Position numbers and translations under genes: made by a program | In this document: in pieces, positions 54,880 through 63,213 of the stretch | Numbering within the stretch: position 1 is the stretch's first letter | Layout: the number at the start of each line of letters is the position of its first letter | NCBI GenBank assembly: GCA_963793465.1 | Contig: CAWCAJ010000003.1 | Span: 62,001-126,000 of the forward strand | Direction: 5' to 3' | From: CAJQPP01 sp963793465 | GTDB lineage: Bacteria > Planctomycetota > Planctomycetia > Pirellulales > Pirellulaceae | DNA: 64,000 nt | The notes under the pieces: generated by a model | Database searches by the model: none | The model's input: only the letters and a program-made list of their open reading frames with translations | Told to the model about the DNA's origin: nothing

Positions 54880-56037
54880 ATGACAGACCCTCATTCCCCC
54901 AGCGAGATCCTGGCTGGGGGCAAGACACGACCTGCCACGATGGGGACTCTTCCTCCATCAAACGGAGAACCCATCCCTGCGGTCGCATGGACCGTAACTC
55001 GCCGCACGCTGCATGGTGGCGTGCAAGAGGGTGTTCAATTAATAGAAATCAACAATGGCAGGCTGACCTGCACGTTGATACCCACGCGGGGCATGGGGAT
55101 CCAACAGGTCGTCTGCGGGGACCTGACGTTGGGCTGGAATTCTCCGGTCAAACAGGTCGTGCACCCCAGCTTTGTGGACCTGCATGATGGCGGCGGTTTG
55201 GGCTGGTTGGACGGGTTCAACGAAATGCTGGTGCGTTGCGGTGTGGGCTGGGCCGGTCACCCGGGTGAAGACCAGGGCAGCATGCTGACGTTGCACGGTC
55301 GCATCGCCAACACGCCCGCCCGCGACGTCTGTGTCGTCGTCGATGAGCAGGAGCCCTACCGGATCCGCGTACGGGGACTGGTCGAGGAGAAACGGTTCAA
55401 GTTTGGGGTTTTTGAACTGTGGACCGAGGTCTCCACCGTGCCCGGCAGTAACTCATTGGACATTTGCGACCGGCTGGTCAATCGTAGTGAATACGATCGC
55501 GAATACCAGATGATTTATCATGCCAACTTTGGACCTCCCCTGCTGCAAAAAGAGGCCCGATTTGTGGCGGCCGTGAAATCCGTGGCGCCCTTCGATGCTT
55601 ACGCTGCCCGGGACTTGCAGTCCTTTCCCCTGTACCGCGGGCCCACTCGCGATTTTGGAGAACAGGTGTATTGCCTTTCACTGCACGGCGACGATCGAGG
55701 GCGGACGACGACAATGCTGCACAACGCGGCTGCAGACCGTGGCGTGGCGTTACGCTACCAGATGGAATCATTGCCCCACTTTATCTTGTGGAAGAACACC
55801 GATACCGAAACGGACGGGTATGTTACGGGGCTGGAACCTGCCACCGGTTTTCCCTACAACCGTCGCATCGAACGTCAGCAAGGGCGGGTACCGCAACTGG
55901 CAGCGGGTCAGGAGATCGAATTTCATTTGCGAATCGACGTCCTGGAAAATGCAGAAGCCGTAGCTTCGGTGCAGGATGAAGTCACACAGCTTCAAGACTC
56001 CCGTACTACGGAATTCATCCCCACGCCACCCATGTGA
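54880..56037 (+). CDS. DUF4432 family (aldose 1-epimerase-like) protein
   Basis: 385 aa. GRLTCTLIPTRGMGIQQV, GLGWLDGFNEMLVRCG, LTLHGRIANTPA and MIYHANFGPPLL match the DUF4432 family, a galactose-mutarotase-like beta-sandwich with metal/sugar-binding His residues. It is divergent from the cobalamin-binding/galK pair (106 bp apart), which supports a role in sugar metabolism. Cytoplasmic: no signal peptide. Confidence 0.87.
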   Translation: MTDPHSPSEILAGGKTRPATMGTLPPSNGEPIPAVAWTVTRRTLHGGVQEGVQLIEINNGRLTCTLIPTRGMGIQQVVCGDLTLGWNSPVKQVVHPSFVDLHDGGGLGWLDGFNEMLVRCGVGWAGHPGEDQGSMLTLHGRIANTPARDVCVVVDEQEPYRIRVRGLVEEKRFKFGVFELWTEVSTVPGSNSLDICDRLVNRSEYDREYQMIYHANFGPPLLQKEARFVAAVKSVAPFDAYAARDLQSFPLYRGPTRDFGEQVYCLSLHGDDRGRTTTMLHNAAADRGVALRYQMESLPHFILWKNTDTETDGYVTGLEPATGFPYNRRIERQQGRVPQLAAGQEIEFHLRIDVLENAEAVASVQDEVTQLQDSRTTEFIPTPPM

Positions 56038-56041
56038 AGTC

Positions 56042-56064
56042 GTAGTCGGTCTCGCTGAGACCGA
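56042..56064 (+). repeat. REP-like hairpin with 5' GTAG (single)
   Basis: GTAG then TCGGTCTC-GCT-GAGACCGA (8-bp perfect stem). It starts 4 bp after the DUF4432 stop and lies between convergent genes, so it may also act as a terminator. Confidence 0.7.
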
Positions 56065-56090
56065 GAAATGGAACCTCCGTTCCAGGCCAA

Positions 56091-57329
56091 CTAACGTCCA
56101 TCCTGCGTTAACCCCACCAGGTCGGCGGGTAGCGAACCATCCCCCGTCAATTCGCCTTGCAGAATCCAGCTGAGGTTGAAACGAGCCACGGCCGAACCAC
56201 CACGACTTCCCCGCTCGTAGTGCAGATAAATCCACCCCTGCGTTGGGCTATCCGGTCGGCCGGCGACTAACGACGAGTAAGCAGCCGGCCCGGCATCCAC
56301 CTGTCGTTTGACAGGCCAGCTGTGACCACCATCAAAACTGGCCCAGACACTGATCCGTTCCCGTGTGGCATGCGGCGTATCCAGATTACTGAAGATCAAG
56401 ATATCCCGGTCCGGCAAGGGCAACCGCGTCAACCCTCCCATGCACCCATAAGATCGATGTTGATGACCGTCGGGCAGGACTTGCACCACACGCCAATCCT
56501 GCCAGGTCTGGCCACCGTCCTTACTCAACGCGCTTCGACGACGCGTGTTCCGGGGACGTTCCTGCCAATGTACCCGCGAATTGTAATAGATCGTCCCATC
56601 GGCCAATTCCACGAGGGCGGCTTCACCCGTTCCGTTTTCCGGAAAAGGATCACTGGTATGCCAGGTTTGACCACCATCGTCACTGTAGATAGCGTTGGTG
56701 TAGTGCAAGGGCCACTGCGCTGGCTCGTTCTTATCCGCATAAAACCGTGAGGCACGCAGTAACCGGCCGGCGTAGTCATCGTGTCGCAAGGTGATGCCGT
56801 GCTCGTTCATATGCATGGAGGGGGCATGGCCATGTGTGTCGGGCTGGATGGTGGCCTGCGGTTGGGCTTGCCAGGTCCGTCCATCATCCCGACTGCGGTA
56901 GACCGTGACCACGGCTGGTGGATGTGCCGATTCAGCGAACGCCAGGATGTCACCGCTGGTTTCATCCACCGTGGTGCCGCCCCCCTGGATACCGGTAGCA
57001 GCAATGGTCAGGGCAGGCCCCCAGGAATGGCCGCCATCCTCGCTGCGTTTGACCTGCAACGAATGACTGCCCCACGTCGCCAACAGCGTTCCCTGTCGGG
57101 TGACCACGATGTTAGGAAACCGCTCGTCCTGAAAAAGCGTTTGCAGTTCCATTTGCGACGGGCCCAGAAAAGCATCGATCGCCGCTTTTTCCTGCGATGC
57201 TTGTCCTCGTAAACCAGCACCGCTGCCAAGACACACCAGCGTGATCAGGGCAGTCTGCCAGACAAAACGGGCAGCGGCGATGTTGGAAGTGAAACTGCGG
57301 AGCAAATCGGGGGACGGGATCCAGTGCAT
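56091..57329 (-). CDS. Exported sialidase (BNR/Asp-box, GH33-like)
   Basis: 412 aa. An N-terminal signal/anchor (ALITLVCLGSGAGL) is followed by a six-bladed propeller with five Asp boxes: SEDGGHSW, SRDDGRTW, SDDGGQTW, SKDGGQTW and SFDGGHSW. ERFPNIVV holds the place of the FRIP arginine motif, and AYSSL near the C-terminus carries the likely nucleophile Tyr. It would release sialic or related acidic sugars outside the cell. Convergent with DUF4432. Confidence 0.85.
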   Translation of the reverse strand: MHWIPSPDLLRSFTSNIAAARFVWQTALITLVCLGSGAGLRGQASQEKAAIDAFLGPSQMELQTLFQDERFPNIVVTRQGTLLATWGSHSLQVKRSEDGGHSWGPALTIAATGIQGGGTTVDETSGDILAFAESAHPPAVVTVYRSRDDGRTWQAQPQATIQPDTHGHAPSMHMNEHGITLRHDDYAGRLLRASRFYADKNEPAQWPLHYTNAIYSDDGGQTWHTSDPFPENGTGEAALVELADGTIYYNSRVHWQERPRNTRRRSALSKDGGQTWQDWRVVQVLPDGHQHRSYGCMGGLTRLPLPDRDILIFSNLDTPHATRERISVWASFDGGHSWPVKRQVDAGPAAYSSLVAGRPDSPTQGWIYLHYERGSRGGSAVARFNLSWILQGELTGDGSLPADLVGLTQDGR

Positions 57330-57475
57330 GGTTCATTCACGAAATATTGGTTGACCGATGCGGCCAGAGTGATTTCCGTATTTTAACAGACTCCGAACGG
57401 AACTGCGCTGAGTTGGTACCTGGTCAGCCAACCTGCATCGGTGCCTGAGCCCATCGAGGAGTGTCTCCGCCAGAG

Positions 57476-58033
57476 CTACTGATCCCCGGCATTTGAATTG
57501 AGGAGTCCGCTGATAGAGAAAGCAGCAATGCAGAGTGCATGTTGTAACTCGCCGGACGCCATCATGTTGCCGACGTCAGCCAGCGGACGCAGTTCGACCT
57601 GGATGTCTTCGAAGGGTTCCGGGCTGGCGGGAAAGCGGGCCACACAGCCGGTCGCCAACGCCACGTGAACACGGGCGTTATTGAGGGCGGGGTTGGGCAG
57701 CAGTGGTCCCAGCACCTGAATCGACTCGGCAACAAATCCCGTTTCCTCACGCAACTCACGGGCTGCCGTATCCGCAGCCTGTTCTCCCGGGTCCATGATC
57801 CCGCCGGGGATTTCCAATACCATCTGCCCCAAGCCGTGACGGAATTGCCTTACAAAAACCACCTGATCATCCGGGGTAATGGCAATCACCAGCACCCAAT
57901 CGGCGGAGTCACAGACCAGATAGCTCCGCTTTTCCTGGGTGGGAAGAAATTGATAAGTGTTCTCCAGCACATCCACTACCCGGAACTTTCGCAGCGATCG
58001 GCTATATAACAACTTCCATTTGGTGGGTTTCAT
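57476..58033 (-). CDS. Nudix hydrolase (ADP-ribose pyrophosphatase-like)
   Basis: 185 aa from ATG 58033 (MKPTKWKLLYSRSL), the place where relatives begin; the open frame extends to 58165 and could add 44 residues. The Nudix box is complete: GGIMDPGEQAADTAARELREETGF (Gly-x5-Glu-x7-REUxEExGU). The preceding VRQFRHGLGQMVLEIPGG is typical for ADP-ribose or sugar-nucleotide hydrolases. Housecleaning of nucleoside diphosphate derivatives is the likely role. Confidence 0.85.
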   Translation of the reverse strand: MKPTKWKLLYSRSLRKFRVVDVLENTYQFLPTQEKRSYLVCDSADWVLVIAITPDDQVVFVRQFRHGLGQMVLEIPGGIMDPGEQAADTAARELREETGFVAESIQVLGPLLPNPALNNARVHVALATGCVARFPASPEPFEDIQVELRPLADVGNMMASGELQHALCIAAFSISGLLNSNAGDQ

Positions 58034-58222
58034 AGGGTCGGGAACCGTTCGCTGAGTGGTGCCGATAATCTGCTGGCGGACAGATTCTCCAAGTTGGACG
58101 TTTTTGCTGGTTTCATTCCCGTAAGCTTCGTTCCGCATCGATTCATGGGGTTGATTCGTTATCAATCGCCAGGCGCCACGGTTTTTGTAAAGCTAGTAAT
58201 TCAGAACCAGGAAAAATAAGAC

Positions 58223-58387
58223 ATGTTTGGACGCAAGAACGAGAAACAGAAACTGGAGGCCAAGTACCGGAAACTGCTGGAAGAGTCTCGCAAACTCTCC
58301 CATTCCAACCGCCAGGCCAGCGACGCTAAAATGGCGGAAGCCGATCAGGTGCGATTGCAGCTGGAAGCTATGGAAACCACTTCCTGA
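58223..58387 (+). CDS. Small DUF6435-type protein
   Basis: 54 aa, highly charged helix: MFGRKNEKQKLEAKYRKLLEE then SRKLSHSNRQASDAKMAEADQV. The start MFG-(basic), KLEAKYRKLLEEA-like core and AEADQV end resemble the small DUF6435 (Lacal_2735) family of unknown function. AGGAAAAATAAG upstream can bind the ribosome. Confidence 0.7.
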   Translation: MFGRKNEKQKLEAKYRKLLEESRKLSHSNRQASDAKMAEADQVRLQLEAMETTS

Positions 58388-58452
58388 AGCAAACTCCCTA
58401 ATTCAAACTACGACCCTTTAACATCTTAAACCCCGAAAACGAGCGAGTGGAA

Positions 58453-58662
58453 ATGAACCAGGAACATACCAAGAATTGGCCCGATCTGGCCATTGGCCTG
58501 TACGATCGGCTGACCGGTCGCAACGCCGAAATCACTTACGAATTCGGTGACATGCACGTGCGGGTGCCCAGTGGCACGGGAGAGCAGGCCGAACATGCCG
58601 AGTGGGTTTTGAATGGAACGCTGAAAGTCAGTACAAAAGAAACCTCGCAAGCCCCAAACTGA
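58453..58662 (+). CDS. Small hypothetical acidic protein
   Basis: 69 aa from ATG 58453 (an in-frame GTG lies at 58447). Sequence such as WPDLAIGLYDRLTGRNAEITYEFGDMHVRVPSG reads like a real compact protein, and it follows the DUF6435-like gene by 65 bp on the same strand. I do not recognise the family. Confidence 0.6.
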   Translation: MNQEHTKNWPDLAIGLYDRLTGRNAEITYEFGDMHVRVPSGTGEQAEHAEWVLNGTLKVSTKETSQAPN

Positions 58663-59902
58663 TATTGGCCGGTTCCGTGGAGCTAACGGTTTCCGGCCAT
58701 CCTTGCACCCTGGAGTTTTCCGGCTCGATCAAACAGATCGTGGTACGAATTGATGATGTCCGTACGGCTTGGGCACTGCGTGCAACCGCCGTCCCACTGT
58801 CCGTTCCTGTTCGTCGGTGGCTGGAAAGTCAGCAGGCTGCCCTGTTTGCTCAGGTAGGCAGTTCGCGGCCCGTACGGTTGTTCCCTCGTCCTGTTTGGTG
58901 GATGCGACTGCTCAGCCCTCAGCTGCGACGGTGGTAGGGAAACGGATGGATCGGGAGTGTCTCGGGCAGACACGACACGGCTGGCCGAGTGGAGATTGCG
59001 GTGAAACTCAACGGAAGCCTGATCCATCCCTGGCCCATCGATCAGAGTGCGGCTGGCCTGCTGCGTGGGGGTCCCTTGCTGACGCGGCGGGTTGGGATCG
59101 ACAGTCACAATCATAACCCGCAGCGTCAGCAAGGGATGTTACGGTGGGTCGTCAACCCGTCACACGGCTGGGACCCCAGAATGGTTCCCCATGCCTGATC
59201 CATCCCTGGCCCATCGATCAGAGTGCGGCTGGCCTGCTGCGTGGGGGTCCCTTGCTGACGCGGCGGGTTGGGATGGGCAGACACAATCATAACCCGCAGC
59301 GTCAGCAAGGGATGTCCCGGTGGGTCGTCAACCCGTCACACGGCTGGGTCCGCAGAATGGTTCCCCATGCCTGATCCATCTCTGGCCCATCAGATCAGGA
59401 TGCGATCGGCCTGCTGCGTGGGGGGTCCCATGCTGACGCGGCGGGTTGGGATGGGCAGACACAATCATAACCCGCAGCGTCAGCAAGGGATGTTCCGGTG
59501 GGTCGTCAACCCGTCACACGGCTGGATCCGCAGAATGGTTCCCCATGCCTGATCCATCCCTGGCCCACAGATCAGGATGCGATCGACCTGCTTCGTGGGG
59601 GTCCCTTGCTGACGCGGCGGGATGGGATGGGCAGACACAATCATAATCCGCAGCGTCAGCAAGGGATGTTACGGTGGGTCGTCAACCCGTCACACAGCTG
59701 GGTCCGCAGAATGGTTCCCCATCCCTGATCCATCCCTGGCCCATCGATCAGAGTGCGGCTGGCCTGCTTCGTGGGGGTCCCTTGCTGACGCGGCGGGTTG
59801 GGATGGGCAGTCACAATCATAACCCGCAGCGTCAGCAAGGGATGTTACGGTGGGTCGTCAACCCGTCACACGGCTGGGATCCGCAGGCGGGGTGAGAATC
59901 GA
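58663..59902. other. Intergenic region dominated by tandem repeats
   Basis: No gene. 58663-59020 is unique sequence without a convincing frame; 59021-59895 is the 176-bp tandem array. Open frames in the array exist in several registers and are not coding. Confidence 0.75.
59021..59895. repeat. 176-bp tandem repeat, five copies, each with a large hairpin
   Basis: Units begin with GATCCATC at 59021, 59197, 59373, 59551 and 59727 (spacing 176, 176, 178, 176); the last is slightly short. Each unit holds an inverted repeat: in unit 1, TCCCTTGCTGACGC (59072-59085) plus GCGGGTT pair with AACCCGC plus GCGTCAGCAAGGGA (59123-59136) with one mismatch, 21 bp of stem and an about 21-nt loop. Units differ by a few bases. 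The array ends 8 bp before the stop of the halogenase-like gene. Confidence 0.95.
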
Positions 59903-61570
59903 TCATAGCGAATTCGCCAGCACTGGTAACGATCTCTGCGGCGATAGATCGAAGGCCTCGGCGAACGCGTCCTGACGAACCAGTACGCTGTTCGAGCGAC
60001 GCAGGGAGTGTGTGATCGGCAATCCGGATTGAGCGACAATCTCGCAAGCCAGATTCTCCAGCTGCTTTACATTGGCATCAAAGCGACGAAAGTACTCGCG
60101 ATCGGTCATCTCATCTTTCAGTCGCTGATTCATCTCCCGAATGATGGGCATCTGTGAAATATCCACCACACCCTGTGCCGAAGTGCCCTGCGTAGCTTCA
60201 TGCCATTGGCGAAAGAAGTCCTGCATGAAATGGTTGATCTTGCCCAACCTGGAAAGCCGGCCCAGATTTCGCACGTACATGCTCTGCTGGCAGATCCGAT
60301 CGTGCATGAAGATGAAACCGGTGATCGACCAGTAAACCATATAATCCCAGAGGATTTTCACCGGCATCACAATCGGGTTACCGAACATGCGGTACTGATC
60401 CTGGTAGGCTTGCAGCGTCCCGTAGTAAAACCGCTTATAGATTCGGTCGTAAGAATAGGCGCGGATGCGAAAGCCTCGCCCTGTCAAATCGCGGTCGATC
60501 AGGTCGGACAGAAAGGTATTGGCAAAAGCGATGAAGTCACTGCCCGGTGAATAGAATGGGTCGTGAAAGAAACCGGCCTCCCCGGTGATTCCCCACCGAT
60601 CGGCGGAGAAAACTTGTTTGCATTCCACGGAATAGTGCTTGATGGCGCGAAAGTCCTGCAGATGCTGCTGATGCTGGCGAACGGCCTCGGCACACTGAGG
60701 CTCATGTTTTTGCAGCCAGGCCAAGGCCTTTTCAAAAGAGTTAAAGTCGGAAAGCGAATGAAACTCTTCCGAGGCCACGATACCCATGCTGGTGGAACCG
60801 GAAGCCAGCGGAATCAGCCACACCCAGTACCCCTGTCCCATCAGATGATTGGTGCTGTACCAGCGTGCCGTTTTCCCTTCGTGCCCCCGTTGCCAGTCAG
60901 GGTCCTGGGACCAGTCATCGACCTTGATCCATTTGTCAAATCGAAACCAGGCGGCGTTGGCGGTGTGGGGAGATGACTGTTGCAAACCGAGGTTGCGTTT
61001 CAGGAAGGCCCGTCGTCCACTGGCATCGACCAGCCAGCGGGATTGGACCTGCTGCGGCTGTTTATCGACGGCCACTTCGATCTGATGCGACTGGCCCCGT
61101 TTGCCTACGTGAACCTGTTTGATGTGGGCACGATCCACAAATTGAATTCCTCGTTCGCGGCAAAGATCTCCCAGATAATTTTCCAGTCGCCCGCGATCGA
61201 GTTGATAACTGGGGCAGGGGGCATAGCGTTTCCCACCCAATTCACGGCGTTCTTCGATCCGCGAGTTATCACCGGCCGGGAAAAAGAACCGCAACCCCAG
61301 CTTGGGCAACTGTTGCTCCAGAATGTGCTGCTTCAATCCCAGCACATTGGCAAAGTAGTGCGCTGCGACCTCAACAGTGGATTCACCGACCTTGAAAGCG
61401 GCTTCGGGGACCGGGTGCTGTCGTTTTTCCAGCACGGCAATCGACGCATGAGGCAGTTTTTGGCGACATTGCAGAGCGCAGGAGAGACCGGCCAGTCCTC
61501 CACCCAGCACCGCGATGTCCACCTGTTTATCCAATTCCTGCATAAGGAGTCCTGTCCTGGTGACGGTCAT
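59903..61570 (-). CDS. Flavin-dependent halogenase-like oxidoreductase 2
   Basis: 555 aa. FAD-binding GGGLAGLSCAL near residue 24, then VGESTVEVAAHYF, YQLDRGRLENYL and the halogenase-superfamily motif WxWxIP as YWVWLIPLASGSTSMGIV; FYSPGSDFIAFAN binds the flavin pyrophosphate. Members of this superfamily chlorinate or brominate aromatic rings using FADH2 and hypochlorite passed to an active Lys; whether this one halogenates is not shown. The ATG at 61570 overlaps the upstream stop (TAATG); ATG 61543, with AGGA upstream, is an alternative start. Clear paralogue of the preceding gene. Confidence 0.83.
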   Translation of the reverse strand: MTVTRTGLLMQELDKQVDIAVLGGGLAGLSCALQCRQKLPHASIAVLEKRQHPVPEAAFKVGESTVEVAAHYFANVLGLKQHILEQQLPKLGLRFFFPAGDNSRIEERRELGGKRYAPCPSYQLDRGRLENYLGDLCRERGIQFVDRAHIKQVHVGKRGQSHQIEVAVDKQPQQVQSRWLVDASGRRAFLKRNLGLQQSSPHTANAAWFRFDKWIKVDDWSQDPDWQRGHEGKTARWYSTNHLMGQGYWVWLIPLASGSTSMGIVASEEFHSLSDFNSFEKALAWLQKHEPQCAEAVRQHQQHLQDFRAIKHYSVECKQVFSADRWGITGEAGFFHDPFYSPGSDFIAFANTFLSDLIDRDLTGRGFRIRAYSYDRIYKRFYYGTLQAYQDQYRMFGNPIVMPVKILWDYMVYWSITGFIFMHDRICQQSMYVRNLGRLSRLGKINHFMQDFFRQWHEATQGTSAQGVVDISQMPIIREMNQRLKDEMTDREYFRRFDANVKQLENLACEIVAQSGLPITHSLRRSNSVLVRQDAFAEAFDLSPQRSLPVLANSL

Positions 61571-63213
61571 TAGAAATTCAAGACTTCAAAAACATGATTC
61601 AGTCGGTGTACCGGAGTTGCCTGCGGCGTCGTGGGGGACGTAGGCAGCGGGCTTCGCAGCTGCGGGTGAGCCCGCCGCACACGCTCGGTAATCTCCTGCA
61701 TCAATTCACGAATCAAACGGACGTTGTCGCCAAAGCGGACGCGTAAAGCGGGGTCGTCCAGTCTCTCTTTCAACTCGGCATTCAACCGCGTCATGATCTC
61801 GATTTCGTTCTGGTTCACAAAACCGGAAATCGCATTGACCCGGGAATCCACCGCGTACCACTCCCGAAAGAACTCCTGCATGGCCAGGTTCATCTCCCGA
61901 ATCTCCTCGATGCCTTTGGCCAGGGACTGGATGAAACCGACATCCGTCAATTTCTCGTTGAAATACAACAAGGCCGGGAAACCCCAATAGACGGCATAGT
62001 CCCAGACAAATTTCAGGGCCATGATCCGCGGGTTTCCAAACAGGGGATACTGGTCGCGGTAGGTCAACAAATTGTTCTGGAACAATGTCAGAAAAACACT
62101 CTGCAGAGTCGGCGCCAACTGGGCAATCGAGCGTCCCGCGAGGTCTTCTTCGATCAGTTTCCCCACCATCGTGTTTCCGATGGCAATGAAATCGCTGCCC
62201 GGCGAATAAAACGGATCCAGAAAAGCGGCGGCTTCTCCCACCAAACCCCAGCGGTCGCCCGAAAATACCTGGCGGGAGCCCCGGGACATCTTCTTGATGG
62301 CCAGGAAATCCTGCATCTTGTGTTGGTGCGTGCGAATCGCGGCGGCACATTCCGGCTCATGTCGATCCAGCCAGTCGAGCGCCTTGTCAAACTTGTTCAA
62401 ATCACGCAGCGAGTGGATCCGCGGGTCAGCCACAATCCCGATACTGGTCGACCCACTGGCCAGGGGAATCAACCACACCCAGTAACCTTCCCCCATCAGG
62501 TGATTCGTGCTGAGCCAACGCCGCGGTACTTTCCCGGTCAAGGATTGCCAGTGGGAATCGTCACACCAGCCGTCGATCTGGATGGGGGCATCGATCCGAA
62601 ACCAGACGGCGTTGATGTCATGGTTCAGATCTTCCTCCAGGTTCAGCTTGCGTTTCAGGAAACTGGCACGACCGCTGGCGTCCACGATCCACCGCGTGCT
62701 CAACGATTGCTGCAGTGAATCCTTCAAATAGGTGATTTCGTGACGGGTTGGTCGCGTGCCGTTTTCGGAAGAATCCAGCACCACTTCACGGATTCTGGCC
62801 CCGTCAATCAAAGTGCCGCCCAATTCGGTGTCCGACTCCGCCAGGTAGTTTTCCAGTCGCCCCCGATCGACCTGATAACTGGGAGCGGCAAAGAAATCGC
62901 TGCCACCCACTTCCGTACCCTGAGCCAGTGATTGCCAGGAATCCTTGAAGAAGAAACGCAAACCGAACTTGGGCAATTGCTGGTCAGTCAAATGCTTTTT
63001 TAACTGCAATTGATCGCCGAAATAATGGGCACCGATCTCAACCGTGGACTCGCCCACCTTGTGCGTGGCTTCCTGCACCGGGAAGCGACGTTTTTCAATC
63101 ACGGCAATCTGGATGTCCGGGTGTTTCATCAACAACTGCCGCGCCAACGTCAGCCCTGCCAGGCCACCGCCCAGGATCGCGACATCGTAGTGGGGTTGCT
63201 TGTGGGATATCAT
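61570..63213 (-). CDS. Flavin-dependent halogenase-like oxidoreductase 1
   Basis: 547 aa. GGGLAGLTLAR (FAD), VGESTVEIGAHYFGDQL, YQVDRGRLENYLAES, WVWLIPLASGSTSIGIV and FYSPGSDFIAIGN occur in the same order as in the downstream paralogue. The C-terminal part is helical (LAKGIEEIREMNLAMQEFFREW) in both. The ATG overlaps the stop of the polyketide synthase gene by 4 bp (ATGA), so it is translationally coupled and probably acts on the polyketide or its carrier-bound precursor. Separate flavin reductase not seen in this window. Confidence 0.83.
   Translation of the reverse strand: MISHKQPHYDVAILGGGLAGLTLARQLLMKHPDIQIAVIEKRRFPVQEATHKVGESTVEIGAHYFGDQLQLKKHLTDQQLPKFGLRFFFKDSWQSLAQGTEVGGSDFFAAPSYQVDRGRLENYLAESDTELGGTLIDGARIREVVLDSSENGTRPTRHEITYLKDSLQQSLSTRWIVDASGRASFLKRKLNLEEDLNHDINAVWFRIDAPIQIDGWCDDSHWQSLTGKVPRRWLSTNHLMGEGYWVWLIPLASGSTSIGIVADPRIHSLRDLNKFDKALDWLDRHEPECAAAIRTHQHKMQDFLAIKKMSRGSRQVFSGDRWGLVGEAAAFLDPFYSPGSDFIAIGNTMVGKLIEEDLAGRSIAQLAPTLQSVFLTLFQNNLLTYRDQYPLFGNPRIMALKFVWDYAVYWGFPALLYFNEKLTDVGFIQSLAKGIEEIREMNLAMQEFFREWYAVDSRVNAISGFVNQNEIEIMTRLNAELKERLDDPALRVRFGDNVRLIRELMQEITERVRRAHPQLRSPLPTSPTTPQATPVHRLNHVFEVLNF

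Noticed and set aside
58602..58937. 111-codon frame between the tiny genes and the tandem array
   Set aside because: It starts out of frame within the 69-aa gene and has no start signal or conserved look.
59092..59822. Repeated 66-76 codon frames in the tandem array
   Set aside because: They occur in several registers on both strands and only restate the DNA repeat, so they are not genes.
59021..59895. CRISPR-like array
   Set aside because: The whole 176-bp unit is repeated with few differences; there are no short repeats with unique spacers and no cas genes.
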